A stretch of DNA of 64,000 bases from Collybiopsis luxurians FD-317 M1. Taxonomy: Eukaryota > Basidiomycota > Agaricomycetes > Agaricales > Omphalotaceae. The stretch spans positions 186,001 to 250,000 of the forward strand of contig KN834755.1 in assembly GCA_000827265.1 (NCBI GenBank). Reading direction: 5' to 3'. The number at the start of each line of letters is the position of its first letter. The first letter of the stretch is position 1. Made by a program: the position numbers and the translations under genes. Under the pieces are notes generated by a model that ran no database searches, was not told the origin of the DNA, and saw nothing but the letters and a program-made list of their open reading frames with translations. Shown here piece by piece: positions 33,290 through 44,088 of the stretch.

Positions 33290-33860
33290 TAAAAAGTGAT
33301 TTTTTTTTCTTTGAATCAATTTTCATGTTCTTGACTAATCCTCTCGATGAGATATAGCTCAGGCCTACTTATCCAAGGAGATTTCCGATGAATTATTGGT
33401 CCCGGTTTGCCCAACTTGACAGATGACGCCCCAAGAGGCCGATGTTCAAAGATGTTCTTCAATCTGGGCCGTGCAAGCCTTGCCCTACATCCGGTGTTCT
33501 CGTCACCAGATCTAGCTTCCGTCCACGCTCTCCCTAAAGGTCATAGCCATGACATCAAGTCATCAAGGCTGTTCGCCACAATTGCAGCTAAGCTCGCGCA
33601 CACTTTATGAATTGCTAACACGCTGATACCTTGACTCTGGCGGTAGACTACAATTCGTGGTTGTAGCTCATGATGCTACGCTGTTCCCTGACGACGACGA
33701 AAAATATCGCAGCGTGGAGGGGAAGGGAAGTCCAGAACCAGGGTGTCAGCTATCCGTGTTGTTCCAGATATCCCCCTGTTGACTGACCGACCGAAACTTT
33801 TCCGGTCTCTCGCTGGCGTTGCTCGCGGTTCAGAGATCGTGTCGCACTTCCATAATCGAA
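33290..33860 (+). pseudogene. Fragment of the Zn2Cys6 regulator gene between two tRNA-Lys genes
   Basis: The open piece at 33,407-33,610 encodes MFFNLGRASLALHPVFSSPD and LFATIAAKLAHT, nearly identical to the intact regulator at 47.29-47.46 kb; the next block (33,625-33,850) matches 46,790-47,010, including intron sequence. About 20 codons (GLAGLFQYTGG in the intact gene) are changed or lost. The whole tRNA-fragment-tRNA cassette recurs inverted at 43.3-44.2 kb. Confidence 0.85.
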
Positions 33861-33892
33861 GCTGTCATTATTGTTTTTGATAGCAAAGCAAG

Positions 33893-33978
33893 GCCCGCCT
33901 AGCTCAATCGGATAGAGCGTCAGACTTTTAAGGCAAAGGGCCATCTGAAGGCTGCGAGTTCGACCCTCGCGGTGGGCT
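33893..33978 (+). tRNA. tRNA-Lys(UUU), 12-nt intron, second copy
   Basis: Identical over its full length to the tRNA at 33,191, intron included. A T-run at about 34,006-34,013 follows and can act as Pol III terminator. Confidence 0.93.
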
Positions 33979-34029
33979 ATGAGGAAGAGGTGTCTATCAG
34001 TGCTTTTTTTCTTTGAATCAATCTTTACC

Positions 34030-34570
34030 TTCTTGATTAATCTCAACATGTTATCGAATATGCCCCATGCCCGCTCCGAAATTTTTAAAGCAGCTGTTTG
34101 GCTTCATCTTATGATTCGTAGTCACACAGCAAAGAACACAAGAAAATGCTTGCACTCCTTGAATTTTGAAAGTAATAAACAGCCGATGCTTCTATACTCG
34201 AGTACATAAGCAATGATCCTGCATACAAGCTTAGACTTGTATGCAGGGTCGGAAGACATTGTGCATGCATGTATCACATACTTATATTGGACAGTTTGTA
34301 ACTACATTTCGAAGCTCCAGCTTACTTGACACTGTCTCCATAGATATCAAGATCAAAATCTGCATATGCTTTTCCCTTCTCCAGTCAAAAAGCCATTCCA
34401 AGTTTTGGAATTCGTACAGCCGGTATGCTATCCTTAAACCCTCCCCTATACTCCTTTTCAGTGCAAGATTCCCTATTCCTCATAGTTTTCTTCCAACCGT
34501 TGTTCAATTGCCTGTTCGTACCAGCCAGGGCAGGTCATAGAAGCTAGCGGAACCAAAGACGCACTCAAGT
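34030..34570. other. Intergenic, with a short perfect hairpin
   Basis: CTGCATACAAG and CTTGTATGCAG, separated by 6 nt, form a hairpin at about 34,219-34,246. It may be a structural element of a 3' end; the nearest gene ends at 34,571 on the minus strand. No gene found in the rest. Confidence 0.4.
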
Positions 34571-35848
34571 TCATAGATACAACCCATGCTCAACAATATA
34601 CCTCCTCACCCGCTCGCTGACCATACTATTCCATTCTCCAGAAGCGACAACTTTACTTTGGCCTGCGTTGTCTTTTCCAGTACTATTCCTCTTCACACCC
34701 TCTCTAACCTCACTCGAACTAATCTTCCATGCATCCTCACCAATATCGATCATTGTTATGCTCGAGGCAGGCAGGGAGGATGATTCGAGAAATGAGGATA
34801 TGGTTTTAGTGAGCGATTGCGATGCTTCATTGGATGAATCGAGATCTGAATTTGTAGATGCGGAACGCGTAGTGGAGGTGTTGGGAGGAGGAAGTGAGGA
34901 ATGTGGGTAGGAAGATGGACTGCGTCGGGCACAGACGACGACTGAACCGTCCCCGACTTTATTTGTATTTGAAGTCAAAGTTGGGAGACCGAAGAAGCCC
35001 TGTAACGCCTGATACATATTCTCTTCTAGATTGTCATAATACCTCAGGGCGAAGAGCCTTTCGAGTGTGTCGTAGCCCAGGAGAAATGTTAGTTGGATCG
35101 TCGGAACGGTTGATGAGGACGGGAGCGTCCTTGTTGTGGACGCAGATGGTTCAGACTTTCCTGGATCCGGTAGCCCGACTTGGAACCTTTTCCTGAAGAA
35201 ATCCTGTAACATTCGCGATTTACCTACAAACGTAGGTTCATCGATGATGGCTACTGCGATACCCGGGTCCATGTCATCGCCTGTGCGTTCATCCCCAACA
35301 TTGCGATTGGCATCAACATCATCCCGAACGCTCCGCCCAACATCGGCATTCCGCGCATCCTGCAAATCCTTCGCAAACTCAATGATCATCTCCACGCGCT
35401 GAACATAGGTCGCATCGGTAGGCTTGAGCTGTTTATCAGCATTTCGGACAGATAGAAGTAAAAGTTTCGCATCGTAGTCAATAGATCGGCTCTGGTTTGA
35501 GTTCCCATCAGTATCTTCGCAGCTAGAATCATCGGAGTCGAAAAGGACAGGAGCAGCGGCATTCGCTAATGCGAAATGAGCGAGTGTTGGAGGGTTGAAG
35601 GAAGAATCTAGAACAGATATTCGAAGCTTTTGCTTCCCTGAATTTGCGTTCGAGTTTGAATCAGAGAATGGCCATGAAGGGTGTGACGTCCAAATAAGAT
35701 CGACAGGTGGATATAAAGTTCCTGTACGTAGACGTTTCAGGGAAGAAGATATAGAAGCTGAGGATGGCAGGGAGGAAGACATCCAACTGAACGAGCGAGA
35801 CAGTGCCAGTGCGAGTTGATTGGAAGACCCTGAAAGGATTTCGTACAT
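34571..35848 (-). CDS. Nicotinamide-nucleotide adenylyltransferase-like protein (POF1-type)
   Basis: Predicted to join NMN and ATP to NAD+, or a related nucleotidyl transfer. The 425-aa single-exon frame starts at the ATG at 35,848. The nucleotidyltransferase core is visible: ISVLDSSFNPPTLAHFALA (residues about 75-95) corresponds to the SFNPxHxGH region, here with LAHF; TYVQRVEMIIEFA; DEPTFVGKSRML; FLLGYDTLERLFALRYY; VVCARR; and ISSSEVREGVKR, the ISSTxxR phosphate-binding motif near the C-terminus. The long Ser/Asn-rich insertions are typical of fungal POF1-like proteins. The N-terminal 50 residues are Ser-rich and may be disordered or a targeting segment. Confidence 0.85.
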   Translation of the reverse strand: MYEILSGSSNQLALALSRSFSWMSSSLPSSASISSSLKRLRTGTLYPPVDLIWTSHPSWPFSDSNSNANSGKQKLRISVLDSSFNPPTLAHFALANAAAPVLFDSDDSSCEDTDGNSNQSRSIDYDAKLLLLSVRNADKQLKPTDATYVQRVEMIIEFAKDLQDARNADVGRSVRDDVDANRNVGDERTGDDMDPGIAVAIIDEPTFVGKSRMLQDFFRKRFQVGLPDPGKSEPSASTTRTLPSSSTVPTIQLTFLLGYDTLERLFALRYYDNLEENMYQALQGFFGLPTLTSNTNKVGDGSVVVCARRSPSSYPHSSLPPPNTSTTRSASTNSDLDSSNEASQSLTKTISSFLESSSLPASSITMIDIGEDAWKISSSEVREGVKRNSTGKDNAGQSKVVASGEWNSMVSERVRRYIVEHGLYL

Positions 35849-36590
35849 GGATCCCGAGTCTGCATTGGGCCTAAGAAAAGAATAAGGCTCACTGGGAACG
35901 CAATAGACGTGGTGGTAGTTGGGAACAGAATCTTATCAGCTATCTTGCCGAGGCGTTTGATCTAATCAATTTTCAAGATAAGATAAATTATTCTCTTTCT
36001 GCGAAGCGATCCAACTGTTCTGCCGAGCAACTGTCCCGACCACCTCTTCCTCCTCCTCCACCAACAAGGAACATATTTGCAAATATCGGGCATCACCTTC
36101 CTCCGTCACATTCAAACATTAGCTTAGTAGATATCGCTGATCACGTTTCAGGAGGACCCATAGACTTGACGTGCTCATTAGATACCCATCTTAGCGTTAT
36201 GCTCTACTGCACCAGCAGCAGCACTAGCAGGAGTCTCTGATTGACCTTTAGCGCTTTATCCCCGGTCGTTTCAGCTCAGGCGGCGCTGGGTAGAGTTAGC
36301 TCTTCATACGGGAAGCCAAAGAACTCACTCGATATCAGTGACTGAATAAAGCGCATATCGCCCATCTACACACCTTTAGAGGACTGGAGCAGTGCTTGCA
36401 CTGCTAAAATCCCCCTGTGTCAATCATAGACGTCAAATTAATGTAATATGTAGTAAACTTGGCTATCACTGTTTTGATTTTCGGGAGTATTGTTTCACAG
36501 AAAGTCAAAGCGTTCGTTATCAAGTTCGTCCCGTCATGCTACCTCGAATGATTCCAACACATTCTACAGCCACTGGACTGTAATATGTTC
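35849..36590. other. Intergenic stretch, no gene seen
   Basis: Holds the promoter region of the adenylyltransferase-like gene. A CT-rich stretch (CCTCTTCCTCCTCCTCCACC near 36,042) is the only notable feature. Confidence 0.4.
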
Positions 36591-37917
36591 CTACTGAAAT
36601 CCCTTTGCAATCCACTCCAAAACAGTTGGTGTCAATGTGTTCTCAAGTGGTGCATCGAAGAAGAAAAAGTCCAGAATCGGATCATCGTGCAACCCTCCTG
36701 CTTGTATTTCCAAAGCCGCATCCCGGTGATGTGACTTGATTTTCGTTTCAAAGAAAGCAACATCCTGATCAAATAAGCGTTCTTCGGTCCCAGTCGAGAC
36801 TAATATCCGGTCGACAATATTGTTCAAGCCTGAATACCAATCATTGGGAACGAGTATTGGCTCTGCATATGTAGTGTAGGAATCGGGTACCTGGGCCATG
36901 TACAGTTGGCCCTGCTTATGTATCCCAGTGGTCACATCGTAGTAAGCCTTCGCATGAATGGAATTGCCCCATTGCTCTGGATTCGACAGGCTCACCCACG
37001 GAGACATTGTGTATGCTCCTCGAAGGCGCTTTCCTGATGGTAGACTCAATGGAGGAACTTGATGAGACGGAAGGGGGTGAAGTAAATGAGAAAAGAGCTG
37101 AAAGATGAGGTTGCCTCCAGCGGAGTCACCCACAAGTTGAAGGTTGGAAGGATCACAGCCGATGGCAAAAAGGTACTCGATTGCGCGTGTGGTCTGTTGT
37201 AGCTGAATTGGGAACTCGTCTTCAGGAAGCAGACCTAGTCAACCTCGATGAGACGGGTAAACATCAAACTGGACAATAGTGAACTTTACCATATGACAGA
37301 ATCGCAATCCCAACTGCGAGCCCTTTCTTCTCCCACTCCAGCTGGGCGTATCTCCAGAACTTGAACATCATCTCGGTCGCAGGGAAAAGGAACGCTCCGC
37401 CTATCCAAACGTTGAGCAGAGTTTAATTTTTGGGTCTCTATGCCTCGCTCACCTGGAATGACAAGGACCACTTTATCCGTACGTTTTGGGCCGATCCACA
37501 ACAGATGGCCTTTGCTTTTATCTTCCTCTAGATCCGAGTGAAGTTTGTCAATGGTGCAATCAAGCTTGTATCCCTTTGCCCATTGTTGATAGACGTGGGG
37601 ACCGGGGCCTAATGCCCACTGAGTTTCCAAAATCGAAAGGCCGCTGAATGCGGATCGAGCGATAGTATCCGCGATACGCCTCTTCAGTGGTTTTAGAGCA
37701 TAAGCATGAGCAGGTCTTGGAGCGTAGGCGAATGAAAACAGAGTTTTCAAGGTGAGGGTGAGAGCTGTGATTTCGAAATTTGATAAAATTCTCCAAGTTT
37801 AGCCAGTAATAATTACTCACGCATGGAGATGAGTACGAGAGCAATGTGCAAGTAATTTGACCAAGATATAACACCATACTTGGTTCCACCAACGAAGGAT
37901 TTCACATTTGGAGACAT
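36591..37917 (-). CDS. Alpha/beta hydrolase, esterase/lipase (HSL-like) family
   Basis: Carboxylester hydrolase of the alpha/beta-hydrolase fold-3 type. Four exons (37,821-37,917; 37,453-37,764; 37,290-37,400; 36,591-37,234) sum to 1164 nt, 387 aa. The first exon encodes a probable N-terminal membrane anchor (VISWSNYLHIALVLISM). The nucleophile Ser is in GDSAGGN, the acid in the ILVSTGTEERLFDQD segment, and the catalytic His in GGLHDDPIL. The oxyanion segment reads VIPGGGAFLFP: the usual His of HGGG is replaced by Pro, but the glycines remain. Resembles fungal steryl-acetate hydrolase-like proteins; substrate unknown. Confidence 0.87.
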
Positions 37918-38600
37918 TGTTATGTGAGGTTGTGAGATACACTGCTAAGATGAAGTTTCCTCTATTTGTATCCAAACGGTGCCGGTGTACGATATCCAGT
38001 GCCGAGTCTGCAGACACTATTCCGTGCATTGAATCTTCCGGCTCCGCTTTGACTGTGCTGCATCGCACTATTTATGGTAACTCACTTCCGGACTTCCATA
38101 TTCATACAAAAAGCGCTCGCACCCCTAAAGCCGATCATAACGGATTCGGGATCTACGGAAGGTGGACTGCATATATGTCGTATATGCCAGTGAATTTCTA
38201 CCACGACCAGTTTTGGATCAACATGAAATTGAGAACATATCCTGAAGAAAGGGATTCTAAGGAAGGACAAGCAGTGAGATAATGGTTGGCGGGAAAGCGT
38301 GGAAGGATGGTAGGCTAGCCAGAAGCAACTGCTGCATAGCTTTTTGCGTTGCGCGTTAATGCAAGGGGAGGCTCCCTGAGTTCAGCTAGAGATAATTAAA
38401 GTTCTTATTCACCTCTTTTGAAAACATCCCTTTTCGAGCTTTCACCAGCACGTCAGCCTGAAATCTTATAAGCATCATTGTTTTAGTTCTAATAGCAGTT
38501 GCCCAGTCGTCCTAAGTATTTAAAATTTTTGGGATCGTTCTTTTGTCAATATCCTTCTGCAATATACCTGGTAATGTAGAGTAGACCTCAACGATTGGAA
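37918..38600. other. Intergenic stretch, no gene supported
   Basis: A 124-codon plus-strand frame (37,908-38,282) overlaps the start of the hydrolase gene and has no recognisable features. No repeat seen. Confidence 0.4.
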
Positions 38601-38729
38601 AGTCACGTTAAATCTGAATGCACTCTACATATCCTAAAGTCGGCGATGCAATGAATCCTCATATTTTGGAAAAGTTTAGTCATTTCGTTCACCATCGTCT
38701 GAGCTGCCGTTATAGGTGGCCAACCCCGA

Positions 38730-39335
38730 ACTCTTCGAAGTCTACCGAGGCTTTGACTTGAGTCAAGGCACCAGTTTGCTAATCTACTTTGAATAGTTCC
38801 GAAAATATACAACCATAGCGAGTAAATGGCTGTCCCGATAGATTTCCAAGGAGGAGCTCTACATTGGCTCTACAACGAATTATTGATCCCCGCTTCACGA
38901 CTATTCCTGGGCGCAGTCCACGGAGCCCTGACAGACCTCCAGAGAACGATGTTCAAATTTTGAATCAAAAACATACTCCGATCCTGGCTGCCTAGTACAT
39001 CCAGTGTTCTCGTCGCCATGCGTTTATTCTAATACACTGACGGTTATAGAGCTAAAACATCGGGTCCGCATGGCTGATCCTACAGTTACAGCTTCACACT
39101 GCCGCTTTTTCTATAGTATTATGTTTGTGTTCGACCTCTTAAAGAAATTTACGAACTGACTGCAGACTGTGAAAGTCCAAAGTGGGGTATAAATGAAAAA
39201 TCTTTGCGCCGAAGACGAACTACCGGCTAACCGAACTAAATTTGAAGTAGATCTCGGTTAGGCAAATCTCTCCGAGAGCCATGCTTCGTCCTTTTCTGTC
39301 GATGGAAAAATCTGAAGCCTCACATGTTGGGATTC
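38730..39335. pseudogene. Scrambled fragments of the Zn2Cys6 regulator gene
   Basis: Three adjoining pieces. 38,735-38,850 matches 46,985-47,095 in the same orientation as the intact gene. 38,850-39,215 is in the opposite orientation and matches coding sequence from AAGGAGGAGCTCTAC (47.6 kb) through the GAGTCCGCATGGCTG block to GAAAGTCCAAAGTGGGG (47.1 kb), intron remnants included. 39,225-39,330 is again in the first orientation, matching 47,671-47,780. All frames are broken. Confidence 0.8.
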
Positions 39336-39382
39336 AAGAAGGTTGAATGTCCATTGACAAAAAAACACTTCAATTTCTTCAT

Positions 39383-39470
39383 AGCCCACCGCGAGGGTCG
39401 AACTCGCAGCCTTCAGATCCCGCTTCTCATTGTAAGAGTCTGACGCTCTATCGGATTGAGCTAGGCGGGC
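39383..39470 (-). tRNA. tRNA-Lys(CUU) with 14-nt intron, possibly defective
   Basis: Same body as the other tRNA-Lys genes, but anticodon CTT and a different intron of 14 nt (CAATGAGAAGCGGG). The D loop reads CCGATA where all other copies have CGGATA, so the first of the two conserved D-loop guanines is C. Acceptor and T stems are intact. An A-run at 39,359-39,365 is the terminator on this strand. May be a pseudogene. Confidence 0.75.
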
Positions 39471-39680
39471 ATTAAAGATGAAGAACTTGGTCAGAAGTGT
39501 CAGATTGTATTGGTGTGTTTTTTACAGCACTCCCCATCGTATGGCCTCGAAGAATTCTTGTTCACTTGTTTATCTCCCGCTTCTTTATATTTAAGTTACA
39601 TTTTTACTTGTGCATCTCCGGATGTAATCATGTAACCACTGTCGTTCTATTCAATTGCAGCAATCTTAACCAATATCTTG

Positions 39681-42024
39681 TCATGCTCCGGCGGCAGCCA
39701 GGAGGCGGGAAAAGTTAGGAGTGCCTAGACCTGTTACAGGGTCCCCTACAAGGATACATTAGTTTGATATCAGTTGTAGATGGTAATAAATTCAAAAGGA
39801 CTCACATCCAGCGCAGGCTGGGAAACCGCTAGTCCCACCTAGAAAATGCATAGATACTAGAAAGAATCAAAACAACACAATCCACCAGTCACTTACATCC
39901 GGGATTACTTCCAGTGTTGATGTCAAAGAATGCACTAGGATTGGCATACAAGCTGAAAGAAAATAAGTTCAATTTTCTGAGAAAAAACATGCTGGAGAAT
40001 GAAGGCTTACAAGGGATTGAAAAATCCCAGTGGACTCTTGCCAGCAGCAACGAGTCTATCATTGATCAAAGCAATCACACTTGCAAAGATTGGGGTAGAA
40101 GCTGAGGAGCCAGAGAAAAGCATTTCTTGGCCTGCATTGACAAACCCCACATTTAGACCTTGAGCTGCGACGTCGGGGAAAGCACGACCTGTGCTGTTAA
40201 ACCTTCCAGAATAGGTGCTACCGAGAGCAGAAAGGTAGCCTGATACGGCTGTGCCTTGATACAATGGTTGAGGAGATATATTGGAAAATCCACTGCCAGA
40301 GATTGAGGCAGAGGTTTCAGCTGTGAAATTGGTAGTAACGCCCACTATTGAAAAGGTTACGATGAAACTTGAATCTGAGTGTGAACAATGAAGAAAAGTA
40401 AGATTACCAGAAGTCACGAATGGGCATCCTGAAGGGAAGGTTGGGGTAAAAGTTGTACAATTTTGGCTTCCAGGTCCGCCAACTCCGCCAACTCTGCCGT
40501 TACCTGAAGAGAACAGAACAGAAATTCCCCGAGCCCCAGCAGCCATATATGCATTGCAGAGTTGACTGAGAGAAAGTCGCCTTCATCAGCATACATCAAT
40601 GCTACACTGAAAATTTCATACTTGGCCAAAACGCTGGTAACCTCTGGCTCACTAAATCCGGCACTAGAAAGAGTTAGGAGATGAAAAGGAAGCTAGAAAT
40701 TTGTTCTAACCTTGTGGTGAGGACCTGTGATAGTTGTTCAGTGAGCAAAACTCTCAGTATATATATTGCTGAAGAGCTAACATGAGGAGGAGAAGTTTGA
40801 GCATTGAGATAGTTGATAATATCAAGAAATCCGTAAATGGTGTCCATATTATTTAGATCAATGTTAATAAACATCACAGGGACTCCAGTCGCAACACCAA
40901 CAGTGTATTGGATATCATAGTTCTAACAGTCTTATCAGTATTCAGATGGCAGTAGTCCGACTACGATATGACTTACACCCTCGCCAGCAGCATCATTCGG
41001 CCCCTGGGATTTACCATGAATTGACAAAAATTATGGTATAGTTACTTAAATTTGGCCTACCTGGGGATTGCTTCTGCCGTTGATGGTTTCCAAAGTGTAA
41101 GTAGTATTGGGTGGTATGTTGGGTCTGAGAATGGTCAAAAAGGCTCACAAATCTAGTCTCTAAATGAAGCTATTTAGGGAGAGTGTAACTCAACAAGCTG
41201 ATTATATGCTGTCTCACCTGAGGCCCTTGGCTATGAAAGCTGGAAATGCCCAACACATTGGATGTTTGAGTAGCTTTGGTGGCTGGGATTCCGTACAAGG
41301 CTTGCAAACAAGTGGGGGTAATAACCAAGGGACAGGAAGGAGGGGTGATTGCTCTAGCAGTGGTATTTAATGGAGCAGATGCGGGAATGTGGAATTCAGG
41401 TGTTTGGAGGTTCCTCACAAAATCCATGCTGGGATGGACCACGTTGATATGATCTTTCAATTCAACCGGAATAGAGTAAGCCAAAGTTCTGGTCAACTGC
41501 ATAGGGCCTCCAATCTCGGTATACTGCTGGTAATCAGCATTGAAGAGTGAGTTGGCAGTTGAGATAGGAACAGTAAATGCAAGCCAGTTGTCGAAAGCTC
41601 CGGTGGTAGTAATGTTGGTAATCCCATTCTCATTGAGCCAAGCTGTAACAGCCTTGACGCTATCGGGTGCGGGACCAGCGAAGGCTTTGGTCTGCAGAAA
41701 GGGGCAATAAACATGCGCATCAGGTTAAGCAATATGCGCAGAGATACAAACCTCCTCGAAACTCAAATATTGTCCATATAAAGGTGAAGTTGGGTCTGAA
41801 ACTTCGTGGAGCTTCTGTTCCAAGCCGGCTGTGTCCTGGGCAGTAAGTGCAATCTTGAGGTTGATGGGTGCACTAGGGTTGGGAGTACCAGAACTAGCAA
41901 AGTATACTGGAAGGGTACGTGAGTCATGTACAGCTATCGCACAGCGAGTAGGTAGGCCAGCCGCTTTGGAAGCACGGAGTGAAGAGAGCAAGGAGATGTA
42001 AGAAATAATTGCTAGCCGAACCAT
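39681..42024 (-). pseudogene. S53 sedolisin peptidase, third copy, inactivated
   Basis: An inverted near-copy of the gene at 4249, with the same signal peptide, propeptide, 12-exon plan and last codons. Exon 3 begins AGACTAGATTTGTGAGCC where copy 1 has TTGCGAGCC, so an Arg CGA codon has become TGA, a CpG to TpG change at about 41,147-41,149. The oxyanion motif SGDSGVG reads SGNGRVG (Asp lost), the nucleophile motif SGTSAS reads SGSSAS, and SGGGF reads SGSGF. The E-x3-D segment is retained. The terminal intron keeps a GT donor, so the GC donor of copy 1 is derived. TATA box altered to CATAAAAG. Probably no active product. Confidence 0.85.
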
Positions 42025-42029
42025 GCTTC

Positions 42030-42665
42030 TGGTTGCGAGGAGATATAGCGGGTTGCTACTTGGTTTGATTTGAGTTCTACCAGGCTTTTATGCATGCAAC
42101 AACATCAATTTAAGAGATGCAATGATATATGCACATCTCGAGTGACAATAGTCTGAGTCTCCGATGAGATTAAGCTGTCTTACAGCTATCCTAGTATACA
42201 AGGAAGGTTTGGGCATTGACAGGGACAACTGAACCATGTGTGGAATCATGGAATCGCTCTTTCTCTGTCGCAGGAGGCCCATAACTGAGTTTTGACAGCT
42301 CTAGTGGCGACACCAGGGGTTGACTGATATCTGCAGTGTGATACTCTTGCCGTACTCTTCGAGGCAATCTCTCAAGGGCTCAAAATAGCAACTATAGGTG
42401 TTTGTAAGCAGTAAATAGAGACAGCTTCATCGGTGTTACTTTTTAGTGTTCTGTTGAGGCTTCTGCTTCAATCACTTACCATGAATAACAGGTTTTCCTG
42501 CCCAAGCTGCAAGTATGCGAAACTACAGCCTGTCAACCCAATTGCGCCCTTGATGTTGATGCTGCATGCAGGGACATTGAGACCATTCATAAAAGTAAAA
42601 ACAGCTTTTCTTGAAATGGCATTTTAGAACTTGAAGTAGCGTTTCAGGTGGAGGTCAGCTTTAGC
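42030..42665 (-). repeat. Upstream region of the S53 pseudogene, inverted duplicate of 3640-4248
   Basis: By-eye alignment shows long matches, for example AGCTGTCAAAACTCAGTTA against AGCTGTCAAAATTCAGTTA. Many differences replace CG by TG or CA in this copy, such as CTGCGCGCAACATC to CTGCATGCAGCATC. The match ends about 42,660, where DAO fragments start; the F-box gene present in the other copy is missing. Confidence 0.8.
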
Positions 42666-42772
42666 CCAACTTTCTACTCCTCGCGACAAATAGAGTTTTG
42701 AAAAGGTAGACCTTCACACATGGGAAAGACTAAATGCAATGTAAATAACCTTACTTCACAGTTTCCCAATGA

Positions 42773-43190
42773 TTCAAGATTTTTCAAGAAAACATTTATT
42801 GGTATAGGTTGTTCCGCAGCAGATGAAAAATTTGCTACAAATCTGTCTGAGCACCCCGGGCAACTTATTATTGACCTGATTCGACTGAGAGTTGTTCGAG
42901 ACAATGTTTGCTTCATTGGAATCGGCATCATGACAATCACAAATGTGACTAGACTCAGACAAAGCAGAGTCTGCAGAGCCAGGCGACAACCTTTTGGAGA
43001 CAATCAAACCCATTATCGTTGAAGAGGATTGTGACCATGTCAGTTTGGGCTGAGGTGCAGGCTATTGAAATTGGTAGTAGCAGTGCGACCTGGATGAAGA
43101 AATGCATCCCCCTAAACACATCTAGTATGGTCACTCTGCTTCGAGATGTCGAAGTTGGCGAAGCAGTTCACATAAGGTGGTTAAGTAGCT
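42773..43190 (+). pseudogene. D-amino-acid oxidase gene fragment 1
   Basis: Matches the DAO gene at the window start in two joined pieces: IGCSAADEKFATN and LSEHPGQL correspond to its IGFSAADGNSATN and FEHPEQL; immediately after comes its C-terminal part, from ATGACAATCAC (for ATGACAACTAC) through GAGACAATCAAACCCATTA to the region of YGHSGSGYQSSWG. About 0.8 kb of the parent, including the core, is missing. Frames are broken. Confidence 0.85.
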
Positions 43191-43271
43191 TTGGCATGCT
43201 GAAGGGTATAACAATACCAGAACTATGATTCACTCTAGAAAAAAAAAAATCTTTATCGGACTCTTCAGCAT

Positions 43272-43359
43272 AGCCCACCACGAGGGTTGAACTTGCAGCC
43301 TTCAGATCCTGCTTCTCATAATAAGAGTCTGACGCTCTATCCGATTGAGCTAGGCGGGC
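43272..43359 (-). tRNA. tRNA-Lys(CUU) pseudogene, degraded T arm
   Basis: Intron-bearing tRNA-Lys body with anticodon CTT. The T arm reads GCAAG-TTCAACC-CTCGT instead of GCGAG-TTCGACC-CTCGC: three CpG sites have become CA or TG, leaving an A-C mismatch and a G-U pair. An A-run at 43,238-43,248 (terminator on this strand) remains. Probably not functional. Confidence 0.8.
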
Positions 43360-43429
43360 CTCGATGTACTATTAGTAAAAACAATAAGAAAAGCTTCGAA
43401 AAGCAACAGTCGATGTCTAACAGTATAGT

Positions 43430-43965
43430 CGGTGAAGCGCCAGACTGGGAGAGTCAAACTTCTTCTCTAGGTTCTTCTGGGAATGGGGCATGCATAGCGA
43501 AAGTGCGAGATCATGGAAGTGTGGGATCTCTTTGAACCGCGAGCAATGCCAGCGAGAGACCAGAAAAGTTTCGGTCGGTCAGTCAACAGGGGGATATCTG
43601 GAACAACACGGATAGCTGACACCCTGGTTCTGGATTTCCCTTCCCCTCCACGCTGCGATATTTTTCATTGTCATCAGGGAACAGTGTAGCATCATGAGCT
43701 ACAACCATGAATTGTAGTCTACCGCCAGAGTCAAGGTATCAGTGTGTTAGCAATTCATAAAGTGTGCGCGAGCTTAGCTGCAATTGTGGCAAACAGCCTT
43801 GATGACTTGATGTCATGGCTATGACCTTTAGGGAGAGCGTGGATGGAAGCTAGATCTGGTGACAAGAACACCGGATGTAGGGCAAGGCTTGCACAGCCCA
43901 GATTGAAGAACATCTCTGAACATTGGCCTCTTGGGGTGTCATCTGTCAAGTTGGGCAAACCGGGA
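43430..43965 (-). pseudogene. Zn2Cys6 regulator gene fragment, inverted copy of 33.29-33.86 kb
   Basis: Same content as the plus-strand fragment: CASLALHPVFLSPD and LFATIAAKLAHTL are recognisable. Flanking DNA up to 44,080 also matches 33,287-33,406. Of about twenty substitutions I counted, about three quarters are CG in the 33-kb copy and TG or CA here. Confidence 0.85.
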
Positions 43966-44088
43966 CCAATAATTCATCAGAAATCTCCTTGGATAAGTAG
44001 GCCTGAGCTATATCTCATCGAGAGGATTAGTCAAGAACGTGAAAATTGATTCAAAGAAAAAAAAATCACTTTTTACTACCTCTCCCAT

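Noticed and set aside
33407..33610. 67-codon frame with a good start and conserved residues
   Set aside because: Matches an internal exon of the Zn2Cys6 regulator without the zinc cluster; a pseudogene piece.
42720..43022. 100-codon plus-strand frame that looks like a small protein
   Set aside because: It is a fragment of the D-amino-acid oxidase gene joined across a deletion, not a gene.
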